The position numbers and the translations under genes were made by a program. From Streptomyces neyagawaensis (GTDB taxonomy: Bacteria; Actinomycetota; Actinomycetes; Streptomycetales; Streptomycetaceae): a DNA stretch of 64,000 nucleotides. Positions 7,279 to 15,204 of this stretch are shown one piece after another (positions within the stretch are counted from its first letter, which is position 1; every line of letters begins with the position of its first letter). The stretch spans positions 1 to 64,000 of the forward strand of contig NZ_JAMGBG010000008.1 in assembly GCF_023516595.1 (NCBI RefSeq), read 5' to 3'. The notes below the pieces were generated by a model. It had not been told where the DNA came from. It ran no database searches and worked only from the letters and a program-made list of their open reading frames with translations.

Positions 7279-8228
7279 CCTCGTCCTCGCCCTCGTCGCC
7301 GCACGAGGCCGAACTCCTTGTCGAGTCACGCGAGTTCGTGGCCGACGGCGTACTCACCCTCACCCTGCGCCACCCGCTCGGCGAGGAACTCCCCTCCTGG
7401 GAACCCGGCGCGCACATCGATGTGCTGCTCGGCCCGGAGCTGGAGCGGCAGTACTCGCTGTGCGGTGACCCGGCGGACCGGCACACCTGGCGGATCGGGG
7501 TTCTGCGGGAGCCCGAGGGGCGCGGTGGATCGGCCTTCGTGCACACGGAGTTGAGCCAGGGCGACAAGGTGCGGGTGCGCGGGCCGCGCAACAACTTCGC
7601 CCTGGAGAGCGCGCCCCGCTACCGGTTCGTGGCCGGCGGCATCGGCATCACGCCGATCCTGCCGATGCTGGCCGCGGCCGAGGCGGCGGGCGCCGAGTGG
7701 TCGCTGCTGTACGGCGGGCGCAGCCGTCGATCGATGGCGTTCCGGGCCGAGTTGGCCGCGTACGGGGACAAGGTGACCGTCGCGCCGCAGGACGAGACGG
7801 GCCTCCTCGACCTGGGGTCGGTGCTCGACGGACTGCCCGAGGACACCCTCGTGTACTGCTGCGGTCCCGGCCCGCTGCTCGACGCGGTCGAGGAGCGGTG
7901 TCCGGGGCGGGCGCTGCGCGTGGAGCGGTTCCAGCCGAAGGAGCAGGAGACGGGCCCGGACAGCGAGTTCGAGGTGGTGCTGGAGCGGTCGGGGAAGACG
8001 GTGACGGTGCCGGTCGGGGTCTCCGTGCTGGACACCGTGCGGGCCGCCGGGGTCGAGGTGCTCTACTCGTGCACGGAGGGCACCTGCGGGACGTGCGAGA
8101 CGGACGTCCTGGACGGCACCCCCGACCACCGTGACTCGGTGCTGAGCGACGAGGAGCGCGAGGCCGGGGAGACCATGCTCATCTGCGTGTCCCGCTGCCG
8201 GGGGCCACGGCTGGTGCTCGACCTGTAG
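7275..8228 (+). CDS. Oxygenase reductase, FNR plus 2Fe-2S (VanB-like)
   Basis: A 317-residue electron-transfer partner of the Rieske oxygenase. The flavin-binding motif RQYSLCGD is near residue 60. The NAD-binding part has GGIGITPILPM near 118 and CGPGPLLDAV near 196. The C-terminal plant-type ferredoxin domain has CTEGTCGTC and a fourth Cys in LICVSRC. The domain order (FNR then ferredoxin) is that of class IA reductases such as VanB. The ATG overlaps the stop of the small protein gene. A 12-bp-arm hairpin at 8259-8301 follows. Confidence 0.87.
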   Translation: MTSSSPSSPHEAELLVESREFVADGVLTLTLRHPLGEELPSWEPGAHIDVLLGPELERQYSLCGDPADRHTWRIGVLREPEGRGGSAFVHTELSQGDKVRVRGPRNNFALESAPRYRFVAGGIGITPILPMLAAAEAAGAEWSLLYGGRSRRSMAFRAELAAYGDKVTVAPQDETGLLDLGSVLDGLPEDTLVYCCGPGPLLDAVEERCPGRALRVERFQPKEQETGPDSEFEVVLERSGKTVTVPVGVSVLDTVRAAGVEVLYSCTEGTCGTCETDVLDGTPDHRDSVLSDEEREAGETMLICVSRCRGPRLVLDL

Positions 8229-8258
8229 CGCCACCGGCCCGGGCGGGAGAAGGATTGA

Positions 8259-8301
8259 CCTCCGGTGCCGTCGGCGACCTGAACGCCGGCGGCACCGGAG
8301 G
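8259..8301. terminator. Bidirectional hairpin terminator
   Basis: CCTCCGGTGCCG (8259-8270) and CGGCACCGGAGG (8290-8301) are perfect 12-base arms around a 19-base loop. They lie between the convergent ends of the reductase gene and the minus-strand gene ending at 8311. Confidence 0.7.
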
Positions 8302-8310
8302 GGGTGCTGC

Positions 8311-8994
8311 TCACCGGCCGGGTGAGGGCACCACGCTGAGGTGGCCCGCGGTGGCCCGCCGGGAGCGGCGCTGCCTGCGGGGGGACTCGGACGGCCGGCC
8401 GGCCTTGCGCAGCACGAGGGTCATACGGGTGTAGCCGAGGTCGCGGAGGGTGTCGGGGGTCTCGTCGACGACCCGGCAGTCGACGGCGCCCCAGCGGGGG
8501 TCGGGGTGGACGAGCGGGCGGACCGCGCCGTCGTGCCGTGCGGCGCCGGGGCCGACCGTGCGCAGCCAGTGCGGCACGCCGTGGCGGTAGGCGGCGTCCA
8601 TGATGGGGTCCTGGGCGATGTCCCGGCGGATCGACTGCAGGCCGCGGTCCTGGGCGTGTCGCTCCACGGCGGTGGCGAAGTGGGCGAGCATCGGCAGGCA
8701 CCAGCTGGACTCGTGGTCGCCGAGGACCGAGGCGGCGTCGGGGTGGAACAGCACGAAGCGCAGGAAGTTGTCGCTGGGCATGGCCGTGGGGTGCGGGCCC
8801 ACGCCGCCGAACAGCTTCCGGAACGCGGAGTTGGTGAGGACGACGTCCCAGCCGTGGTCGAGGACGACGGACGGGAAGGAGACGGACTCCAGCAGCGCGG
8901 CGTAGTCCAGCAGATAGGCCTGCGCTTCCTGGGCTTCGAGACTGTCGGGGACGGGCCGCGGTACCGACCGCTGCCCTCCTGCCTGATATGCCAT
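8311..8994 (-). CDS. MmyB-like ligand-binding (PAS-like) domain protein without HTH
   Basis: A 227-residue protein whose middle (about 25-200) resembles the C-terminal ligand-binding domain of MmyB-type regulators. Clues are YLLDYAALLESVSFPSVVLDHGWDV, then NSAFRKLF, then FLRFVLFHPDAASVLGDHESS. The N-terminal helix-turn-helix of full MmyB regulators is missing. The basic tail (SPRRQRRSRRATAG) looks disordered. It diverges from the XRE gene at 9269 and shares its promoter region, so it may act as a sensory partner for the XRE/ImmA pair. A promoter candidate lies at 9041-9070. Confidence 0.65.
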   Translation of the reverse strand: MAYQAGGQRSVPRPVPDSLEAQEAQAYLLDYAALLESVSFPSVVLDHGWDVVLTNSAFRKLFGGVGPHPTAMPSDNFLRFVLFHPDAASVLGDHESSWCLPMLAHFATAVERHAQDRGLQSIRRDIAQDPIMDAAYRHGVPHWLRTVGPGAARHDGAVRPLVHPDPRWGAVDCRVVDETPDTLRDLGYTRMTLVLRKAGRPSESPRRQRRSRRATAGHLSVVPSPGR

Positions 8995-9040
8995 CGGGAG
9001 GTCACCCCTCTTGCCTCTGCGGCCTTCACGCGGCCTCTTG

Positions 9041-9070
9041 ATCCTCGTGCCCCCGGCGGAGTCGTGTCAA
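9041..9070 (-). promoter_or_regulatory. Candidate promoter for the MmyB-like gene
   Basis: On the minus strand TTGACA (9070-9065) is followed after 18 bases by GAGGAT (9046-9041). The latter is one base from the streptomycete -10 consensus TAGGAT. The start codon follows about 45 bases downstream. Confidence 0.5.
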
Positions 9071-9104
9071 CTATCGTGGCATTCGACGCCGGTTGACGGC
9101 TGAA

Positions 9105-9126
9105 TCTCGCCACAGTTGTGGCGAGA
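9105..9126. promoter_or_regulatory. 10-bp-arm palindrome in the divergent regulatory region
   Basis: TCTCGCCACA (9105-9114) and TGTGGCGAGA (9117-9126) are perfect inverted arms around GT. The palindrome lies upstream of both the MmyB-like gene and the XRE gene, where an autoregulatory operator would be expected. A weaker GTCAAC/GTTGAC pair flanks it at 9066-9097. Confidence 0.6.
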
Positions 9127-9268
9127 CCTGGATGTGAGTTCGACGAAGCGGCTAGTCTCCCCGCAGTTCACGGTGTACTTGCCGGGACCAGGGTCTCGCG
9201 CCAGGCTTGGATCCACGGATTCCGCAGTACCGCGAAATTGGCCTGAGAGAGACGTAGGAGATCTGTCG

Positions 9269-9925
9269 GTGACGGATGGCTTCGAGGTTCCGGACGCCGC
9301 GGCGACGGTTCTGCTGCCGGCCGTCGTGGCCCGCGTCACCGCGTTGACGGACAAGCTGGGCGTGGCGCACTCCGAGGTCTTCGACACACGTCGGCTCTCG
9401 GTCGCCTCCGGTGTCCCCGAGGCGGTGGTGAAGGCCCTGCTGAGCGGGCAGCGCGCCGGTGAGCCGGACATCCAGGCCCGCTTCCTGCAACGCCTGGACC
9501 TGCTGCGGCGCACCCGGCTCAAACCCAATGGGCGCAAGTACACCCAGCAGGAGATCGCCGACGGCGCGGGCATGTCGCGCCAGCAGGCCGGTGCCCTGAT
9601 CAACGGCGACCGGCGGCCCACGATGGAACACTGCGACGCCATCCAGCGCTTCTTCCGGGTCCATGCCGGCTTCCTCACCGCGGAGGACCCGGAGGCCCTG
9701 GCGAGCGCCCTGATGCGCACCGAGCAGGAGCTCCTCCAGCAGCTCGCCGACCGTGAGCGCGCGGCGGCCGAGGCGGCCGACGACCCGCTGCAACGGCTGC
9801 TGCAGAACCACGGTGTGCGCTCCATCGCCTGGCGGGCGGCCCAGCTGCCCACCGACCAGCACCGCGACAAGGTGGCGGAGTGGCTGGACATGCTGCTGGA
9901 GAGCGTCAAGCGGCCCGAGTCCTGA
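9269..9925 (+). CDS. XRE-family transcriptional regulator
   Basis: A 218-residue regulator with a lambda-repressor-like HTH at about residues 88-130 (YTQQEIADGAGMSRQQAGAL, then INGDRRPTMEHC). It is preceded by an N-terminal alpha-helical region and followed by a helical tail. The frame opens earlier, but the GTG at 9269 has GTAGGAG eight bases before it. The ImmA/IrrE gene starts 14 bases after its stop, so the two form the familiar regulator/protease pair in which the protease cleaves the XRE repressor. The palindrome at 9105-9126 is a plausible self-operator. Confidence 0.8.
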   Translation: MTDGFEVPDAAATVLLPAVVARVTALTDKLGVAHSEVFDTRRLSVASGVPEAVVKALLSGQRAGEPDIQARFLQRLDLLRRTRLKPNGRKYTQQEIADGAGMSRQQAGALINGDRRPTMEHCDAIQRFFRVHAGFLTAEDPEALASALMRTEQELLQQLADRERAAAEAADDPLQRLLQNHGVRSIAWRAAQLPTDQHRDKVAEWLDMLLESVKRPES

Positions 9926-9939
9926 CCGGGGGAATTTCT

Positions 9940-10497
9940 GTGGGCATCGGAAAGGAAATGCGCCGTCTGTGCGGCGAGTTGGTCGGCGAGCTGACGCTCC
10001 CGGCGCCGGCGGACCCCGCCGACCTCTACAGCGCCTTGTGCGACGCCATGAGCAGACGCCGCGGCCGCCCCGTGCACTACCGTACGGCCGCCTTCCCGCC
10101 CGGCACGGCCAGTGGGCTGTGGCTGGACATGGCCGAGCAGGACCTCGTCGTCATCGAGGAACGCACCGCCCCCGACCACCAGTTGGTGATCCTCGGCCAT
10201 GAGCTGTGGCACATGCAGGCCGGGCACTGCGGCCACCATGTGGAGGGCGCGGAGGGCGCCGCGGTCGCCGCGCGCTTATTGAACGTGGACGCCGATCTCC
10301 AGGCGACGGTCCTGAAGGTGGCCGCGCGGACCCGTTTCGACCTGGCCGACGAACAGGACGCCGAGAGCTTCGGCCTGCTCCTCGCGAGCAAGTGCCGTAC
10401 GTGGCTCGCCGGTTCCGCGCTGCGGGGGCCCGTGCGGCGCGATCACCTGGCCGGCCGGATCGGGGCCTCGCTGGGCTACCGCGGCCCGCAGGGCTGA
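9940..10497 (+). CDS. ImmA/IrrE-type metallopeptidase with a TTA codon
   Basis: A 185-residue zinc metallopeptidase-like protein with HELWH at residues 87-91 (HExxH) and a downstream acidic helix (DEQDAESFGLL) that could give the third ligand. Such proteins typically cleave a neighbouring XRE repressor. The GTG at 9940 follows GGGGGAA. Leu113 is encoded by TTA at 10276-10278, immediately followed by TTG. TTA is the bldA-dependent codon in Streptomyces and is nearly absent elsewhere in this window, so translation may be tied to development. It is cotranscribed with the XRE gene upstream and a membrane protein gene downstream. Confidence 0.8.
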   Translation: MGIGKEMRRLCGELVGELTLPAPADPADLYSALCDAMSRRRGRPVHYRTAAFPPGTASGLWLDMAEQDLVVIEERTAPDHQLVILGHELWHMQAGHCGHHVEGAEGAAVAARLLNVDADLQATVLKVAARTRFDLADEQDAESFGLLLASKCRTWLAGSALRGPVRRDHLAGRIGASLGYRGPQG

Positions 10498-10513
10498 GGC
10501 AGCCGCCGACACC

Positions 10514-11722
10514 ATGGACGGGCACAGCTACTACGTACCGGCCGCCGCGATGGCCATCGCCCTCGCCCTGAAGATGCCCGCGCTGCTGCGGAACTGGGGC
10601 GATCCCCTCATCAGGTCCGTGTGCGCCCTGATGACCCTGGCGTCCCTGGTGTTCTTCTTCGCCGCGCCCCCGACGATCACCGAGGTCAACCACCTCACCG
10701 GCGTCACCAACATGTCGGCGGCCCTGGTGTACGTCCTGCTGAGCGCGTTCAGCGGCTCCTGCCTGGTGCTGATCACCAACTGGCGGGGCGGTCCCCCCGA
10801 GGTCACCCGGCGGCTCTCGCGCCGCTGGATCGGCGGGTACGCCGGGGTGTGCGCGGCGATCGTGGTGCTGTTCGTGCTCGGGGACGCGCCGGTGGAGCGG
10901 GTGCGGGACTTCGACACGTACTACGCCAACACGCCGTTCCTGCGCGAGATGATCGTGCTGTACCTCATCGGGTTCACCGTCGCCGGTGTCGCCATGCACG
11001 TCATGTGCTGGCGCTGGGCGCTCCAGGTGAGCGGCTGGCTGCGGGCCGGGCTGCTGGTGATCGCGTTCGGCTATCTCGTCAACGTCCCCTTCGCCGCGGT
11101 CAAGCTGGTCGCCGTCGCGGCCCGCTGGCAGGGCGCCGACCTGGACGGCCTGAGCACCTATCTCGCCCCCGCGCTGGCGTCGCTCGGCGCGCAGGTCAGC
11201 GCGATCGGTTTCTGTCTGCCGCTGGCCGGTCAGCGCATCGGCGACGCATGGACCACCTGGTCCACGTACCGCAGGCTCGGCCCGCTGTGGCGGGAGCTGC
11301 GGCCGGTGTGGGCCGAGGCCGGCCACGAGGTGCGGATCTCCTGGTGGGCGCCCGCGCAGCTGCTGATGACGCAGCGGGAGTCCGACATCCACGACGGCAT
11401 GCTCAGCCTGTACCCGTACTTCGACTCCGAGGTGCGCGCGAGGGCTTACGAGGCGGCCGTCGCGGCGGGTTCGGAGCCCGTGCAGGCGCGGGCCGAGGCC
11501 GACGCGGCGATGCTGACGGCGGCCGTACGCGCCCGGCAGGACGACCCGGAGGGCCGCGTGATCAGCTCGGCGGTCGCCGACACGCCCACGCTGCCCGCCG
11601 AGAACCCCCGTGACCTGGTGCGGATGTCCATCGCCCTGCGTCAGTCCCCCGTCGTAGCGGCCGCCCGCACCTGGGCCGCCGCGACCAGGTCAGAGAGCGA
11701 CTTCCATGAGCGAACCCGTTAG
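10514..11722 (+). CDS. MAB_1171c-family putative membrane transporter
   Basis: A 402-residue protein. The N-terminal 235 residues form about seven membrane segments (for example AMAIALALKMPALL, AALVYVLLSAFSGSCLVLI, GVCAAIVVLFVLG, IVLYLIGFTVAGVAMHVMCW). A 165-residue soluble domain follows, starting near TYRRLGPLWRELRPVW, a typical signature of this family. Its function is not established. The family often sits beside XRE/ImmA genes and an FAD oxidoreductase in actinomycetes, as here. It overlaps the FAD gene by 17 bases, so the two are probably co-translated. Confidence 0.75.
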   Translation: MDGHSYYVPAAAMAIALALKMPALLRNWGDPLIRSVCALMTLASLVFFFAAPPTITEVNHLTGVTNMSAALVYVLLSAFSGSCLVLITNWRGGPPEVTRRLSRRWIGGYAGVCAAIVVLFVLGDAPVERVRDFDTYYANTPFLREMIVLYLIGFTVAGVAMHVMCWRWALQVSGWLRAGLLVIAFGYLVNVPFAAVKLVAVAARWQGADLDGLSTYLAPALASLGAQVSAIGFCLPLAGQRIGDAWTTWSTYRRLGPLWRELRPVWAEAGHEVRISWWAPAQLLMTQRESDIHDGMLSLYPYFDSEVRARAYEAAVAAGSEPVQARAEADAAMLTAAVRARQDDPEGRVISSAVADTPTLPAENPRDLVRMSIALRQSPVVAAARTWAAATRSESDFHERTR

Positions 11723-13130
11723 CGGTCCACACGACACCGCGACAGGCACCGGGCGGCGTGCCGTCGTCGTCGGCGCGGGCCTGGCCGGCCTGCTGGCCGC
11801 GGCCGCGCTGCGCGACCACGCCGAGGTCACCGTCGTCGAGCGTGACGCGCTGCCCGAGGGGCCCGAGGCCCGCAAGGGTGTGCCGCAGGCCCGCCACGCC
11901 CATCTGCTGTGGTCCGGCGGGGCCCGCGCGATGGAGGAGCTGCTGCCCGGTGTGACGGAGGCGTGGCTGGCGGCCGGGGCCCGGCGCATCCCGTTGCCGA
12001 CGGGCCTGGTGTCGCTGTCGGCGCAGGGCTGGGTCCGGCGCTGGCCCGAGATGCAGTTCATGATCGCGTGCAGCCGGGATCTGCTGGAGTCGGTGGTCCG
12101 CGCCCGGCTGCTGGCCGGTCCCTGGGTCACCGTCCTGGAGCGCACCGAGATCCTGGGGCTGACGGGCGACGCGTCCCGGGTGACGGGCGTCCGGGTGCGG
12201 ATGGCCGATGGTGAGGAGCGGCTGCTGCCCGCCGACCTGGTGGTGGACGCCGCCGGGCGGGGATCGCGGGGCACCGCCTGGCTCGACGCGATGGGGGTGC
12301 CGCCCGCGCCGATGGAGGAGGTCGACTCCGGGCTGGTGTACGCCAGCCGGATCTTCCGGGCGCCCGAGGGCACCGAGGAGTACCCGGTGGTGAACGTCCA
12401 GCCGAACGCGGAGGATCCCGTGCCGGCGCAGAGCGCGACGCTCGTACCCGTCGAGGGGGGACGCTGGCTGGTGACCCTGTCGGGCACCCGTGGCGGTCAA
12501 CCGACCGCGAAGGCCGAGGAGTTCGTCGAGTTCGCACGCAACGTCAGGCATCCCGTCGTGGGCGAGCTGATATCCGCCGCCGAACCCCTGACCGACGTGG
12601 TCGTCACCCGCAGCACGATCAACAGGCGCCGCTACTTCGAGAAGGTGTCCCGCTGGCCCGACGGGTTCGTGGCGATCGGCGACGCGGTGGCGACGTACAA
12701 CCCGATCTACGGGCACGGGATGTCGGTTGCCGCGCAGGGCGCCCTCGGGCTGCGCGAGAAGGTCGCCGAGCACGGGATCACCGCGCCGGGGCTGGCGCGC
12801 CGCATCCAGCGGGCCGTCGCCGTACCGGTGACGCTCGCCTGGGAACTGGCCACGGGCACGGACATCCGCTACCCCGAGGCCATCGGCAAGCGGCCGAACG
12901 CCGTGCAGAGGCTGTTCGGGCTGTATGTGCAGCGGCTGATGCGTACGGCGGTGGGGCGGCCCCTGGTGTTCCGGGCCTTCCTCGGGGTGATCACCCTCTC
13001 CGCGCCGGCCGCCGCGCTGGTCAGGCCGGAGGTCGTGCTGGCGGTGCTGCGCGGCCCCGTCAAGGATCCGCTGACGGGGCCGCCGCTGACGGACCGCGAG
13101 CGGGAGATCGTGCCGGGCGCGGCGCAGTAG
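11706..13130 (+). CDS. FAD-dependent monooxygenase/oxidoreductase
   Basis: A 474-residue flavoprotein. The dinucleotide-binding motif VVVGAGLAGLLAAAAL is at residues 19-34. The GD motif sits in FVAIGDAVATYNPIYGHGMS near residue 322, as in PHBH-type monooxygenases. A C-terminal helical region follows. The substrate is unknown: related proteins include geranylgeranyl-reductase-like and halogenase-like flavoenzymes. Its start overlaps the end of the MAB_1171c-like gene, tying it functionally to that membrane protein. Confidence 0.78.
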   Translation: MSEPVSGPHDTATGTGRRAVVVGAGLAGLLAAAALRDHAEVTVVERDALPEGPEARKGVPQARHAHLLWSGGARAMEELLPGVTEAWLAAGARRIPLPTGLVSLSAQGWVRRWPEMQFMIACSRDLLESVVRARLLAGPWVTVLERTEILGLTGDASRVTGVRVRMADGEERLLPADLVVDAAGRGSRGTAWLDAMGVPPAPMEEVDSGLVYASRIFRAPEGTEEYPVVNVQPNAEDPVPAQSATLVPVEGGRWLVTLSGTRGGQPTAKAEEFVEFARNVRHPVVGELISAAEPLTDVVVTRSTINRRRYFEKVSRWPDGFVAIGDAVATYNPIYGHGMSVAAQGALGLREKVAEHGITAPGLARRIQRAVAVPVTLAWELATGTDIRYPEAIGKRPNAVQRLFGLYVQRLMRTAVGRPLVFRAFLGVITLSAPAAALVRPEVVLAVLRGPVKDPLTGPPLTDREREIVPGAAQ

Positions 13131-13243
13131 GACGGTTCCGCCGTCCGCTGACCGAGCGAACCGGCGTGCGGGAGAACGGGATTGTCAGTGCCGGGCGGCA
13201 AGCTGGTGGGGTGTCACTCATCCATCGAGGGGAGAGCCGTCCG

Positions 13244-13468
13244 ATGCCGACCGCCGTGCTGACCGACCGTGAGCGGACCGCCGTCCAGGCCTATCTGCGG
13301 CTGCTGGGGACCGTACGAGCCGCGTTCGACGGGCCGCCGGAGGGCCGACCACCCGTGGTGCCGACGGCCGCGCTCGCCGAGGCGGAGCAGGCGCTGGCGG
13401 AGGCGGGTCTCGCGGGCAACGAGGAGGAGTTCTTCCGGCTGCTGCGCGGCTGGTGCCCAGGGGTGTGA
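13244..13468 (+). CDS. Small conserved-type hypothetical protein
   Basis: A 74-residue acidic, Ala/Glu-rich, probably helical protein (LTDRERTAVQAYLRLLGTVR, then EAEQALAEAGLAGNEEEFFR). I do not recognise it. The ATG at 13244 is preferred to upstream starts because GAGGGGAGAG lies at the right spacing. It is 113 bases after the FAD gene on the same strand and may be the last gene of that locus. A hairpin terminator at 13489-13509 follows. Confidence 0.6.
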   Translation: MPTAVLTDRERTAVQAYLRLLGTVRAAFDGPPEGRPPVVPTAALAEAEQALAEAGLAGNEEEFFRLLRGWCPGV

Positions 13469-13488
13469 CCCTGAGCCCCGCCCGACGG

Positions 13489-13509
13489 TCCGCCGGCCGC
13501 ACCGGCGGA
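13489..13509. terminator. Short GC hairpin between convergent genes
   Basis: TCCGCCGG and CCGGCGGA pair over a 5-base loop in the 60-base gap between the small plus-strand gene and the minus-strand polyprenyl-synthase-like gene. Confidence 0.5.
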
Positions 13510-13528
13510 TCGGCCCCCGTGCGCGGGG

Positions 13529-14500
13529 CTACGTCAGATACATCCCCGCGGACTGGTCCACCAGCTGCCGCAGGGCCGAGACGTGTGGCGCATGGCCGCC
13601 GAGCCGGTCGAGGACGCGGTACGCCTCGTCGCGGTAGGTGCCGAGGTCCTTCTCGTAGCGGCGGAGGACGGCCGGGGCGAGCAGATTCGCCCGCAGCTCG
13701 TCCCGCGCGGACTCGGACTCCCGTGCGGCGGCGCTCAGTTCGACGAGGCGGTCCCGGGTGCCGGGAGACGCCTCGTCGAGGGCGCAGGCGAGCAGATAGG
13801 TGACAGTGCCGTTGCGCAGGTCCTCGTCGCGGCCGGAGAGGAGGTCCTCCTGGTCGTTGAAGAGCTGCCAGAGCACGCCGAAGACGTCGCCGAACTCCCG
13901 CCACAGTTCGGTGCGGTCGTGGTCGGCGCCCGCGAGGAGCGCGGCCATCGCCGTGATCATCGCGAAGGGGGCTCCGGACTTCCCCCGGTACGCCTCGACG
14001 ACGGAGACCGGGGAGGCCGCGCCGAGGTCACCGCGGAGGTCCCGCAACTGCCCTTCCACGGCGCCGATCCAGCAGTTGACGATCTCGCAGGTGAGGGCGT
14101 TGCGCAGGGCGTCGGAGACGGACTGGGCCTGGACGACCCGGATGGGGAGGGCCTGGCCGCTGAGGACGGCCGCGAGCAGCGCCTCGTCCGAGCCGAGCCC
14201 CCGCGGGGTGTGTGTGCCGTGGCCGTCGGCCAGGTCGTCGAGGTAGCACGCGGAGGTCCACCACAGCACGTGCACGGCCGACAGGGGAACGGCCGGTTCG
14301 GGGGCGCCCGTCTCGGCCCCGTGCACGAGCAGCGGGAGCACCGACAGGGGGTACTTCATCCGCTGGTGGCGGAGCAGCCCCGCGATGGATCTTCGGACCG
14401 CGGTGGCGGCCGGGCCCAGCTCCTCCAGGGCGTGTTCGATCTCCGCGTCTATCTCCGCGGCGATCCGTCCGTGCAGGTCCGCGTACGCGAGGGAACTCAC
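13529..14500 (-). CDS. Polyprenyl synthetase-like protein
   Basis: A 323-residue all-helical isoprenyl diphosphate synthase homologue. The first aspartate-rich motif is D88-D89-L-A-D92 (CYLDDLADG). The second is the altered NDQEDLLSG near residue 214, in place of DDxxD. The Lys in YRGKSGAPF matches the conserved substrate-binding Lys region. The altered second motif leaves open whether it is a true synthase or a prenyl-binding or transfer relative. The GTG at 14500 overlaps the stop of the phosphopantetheinyl transferase gene (GTGA), so the two are co-translated. Confidence 0.75.
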   Translation of the reverse strand: MSSLAYADLHGRIAAEIDAEIEHALEELGPAATAVRRSIAGLLRHQRMKYPLSVLPLLVHGAETGAPEPAVPLSAVHVLWWTSACYLDDLADGHGTHTPRGLGSDEALLAAVLSGQALPIRVVQAQSVSDALRNALTCEIVNCWIGAVEGQLRDLRGDLGAASPVSVVEAYRGKSGAPFAMITAMAALLAGADHDRTELWREFGDVFGVLWQLFNDQEDLLSGRDEDLRNGTVTYLLACALDEASPGTRDRLVELSAAARESESARDELRANLLAPAVLRRYEKDLGTYRDEAYRVLDRLGGHAPHVSALRQLVDQSAGMYLT

Positions 14501-15204
14501 CGGCGGGCCTCGTTCTGCAGGGGGAAGGGAACCGACACCGACGTCACCACCAGCCCCCGGCGGACGCTCCAGCGCCCGTGGAAGGCCGTCAGACGCCGGC
14601 CGTCCACCACCGGTCCGGGCACGAGGAGTGCGGCGCGCAGGGCGCCCGCGTGGCCGCCGGGGTCGACGGACACCTCGATGTCGGCCTCGGAGAAGTCCAG
14701 CCAGCGGCCGGTGAGCGGGAACCACGCCTTGTAGACGGACTCCTTGGCGCTGAACAGCAGCCGGTCCCAGTGGACCGAGGGGTGGTCGGCGGTGAGTCGG
14801 CGCAGTCGGGCTTCCTCCGGGGGGAGCGCGATGGCCTCCAGGACGCCCTCGGGCAGGGCGCTGTGGGGTTCGGCGTCGATGCCGAGGGAGGCGAGGTCGG
14901 TGGCGCGGACCAGTGCGGCGGCGGCGTACCCGTCGCAGTGGGTCATGCTGCCGGTCAGGCCCTCCGGCCAGCCTGGGGCACCGCGCTCACCGGGCAGGAT
15001 CGGCCGGGGCGGCACGCCGAGCTTCTCCATGGCCCGCCGGGCGCAGGCCCGGACGACGGCGAACTCGCGGCGCCGCTTCGGCACCGCGCGGGCCACGATC
15101 GCCGCCTCCTCCGGGTACAGCTCGATCCCGTCGGCTCCCCCGGTCGTGTCATCGTCGTACGCCTCCACGGCCACGACCGACTCCGGGAGCAGCTCCTCGA
15201 TCAA
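14497..15204 (-). CDS. 4'-phosphopantetheinyl transferase (EntD/NpgA type)
   Basis: A 235-residue PPTase that activates carrier proteins of polyketide, peptide or fatty-acid synthases. Signature residues: Met-Thr-His-Cys at 87-90, the Mg-binding LGIDAEP (Asp110, Glu112), and FSAKESVYKAW (Lys154, Glu155, Lys159). Length and the MIEELLP start match the stand-alone EntD-like enzymes of Streptomyces, which often act broadly. Its first 56 bases overlap the end of the metallophosphoesterase gene, and its stop is coupled to the polyprenyl-synthase-like gene. No synthase gene cluster is visible in this window. Confidence 0.88.
   Translation of the reverse strand: MIEELLPESVVAVEAYDDDTTGGADGIELYPEEAAIVARAVPKRRREFAVVRACARRAMEKLGVPPRPILPGERGAPGWPEGLTGSMTHCDGYAAAALVRATDLASLGIDAEPHSALPEGVLEAIALPPEEARLRRLTADHPSVHWDRLLFSAKESVYKAWFPLTGRWLDFSEADIEVSVDPGGHAGALRAALLVPGPVVDGRRLTAFHGRWSVRRGLVVTSVSVPFPLQNEARR

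Noticed and set aside
9940..10497. Classical toxin-antitoxin module reading of the XRE/ImmA pair
   Set aside because: HELWH and the downstream membrane/FAD genes fit an ImmA-type regulatory protease better than a ribosome-targeting or nuclease toxin, and nothing shows toxicity.
14497..15204. Taking the PPTase as evidence for a polyketide or peptide synthase cluster here
   Set aside because: No ketosynthase, adenylation or carrier-protein sequence occurs in the window. The PPTase probably acts on synthases encoded elsewhere.
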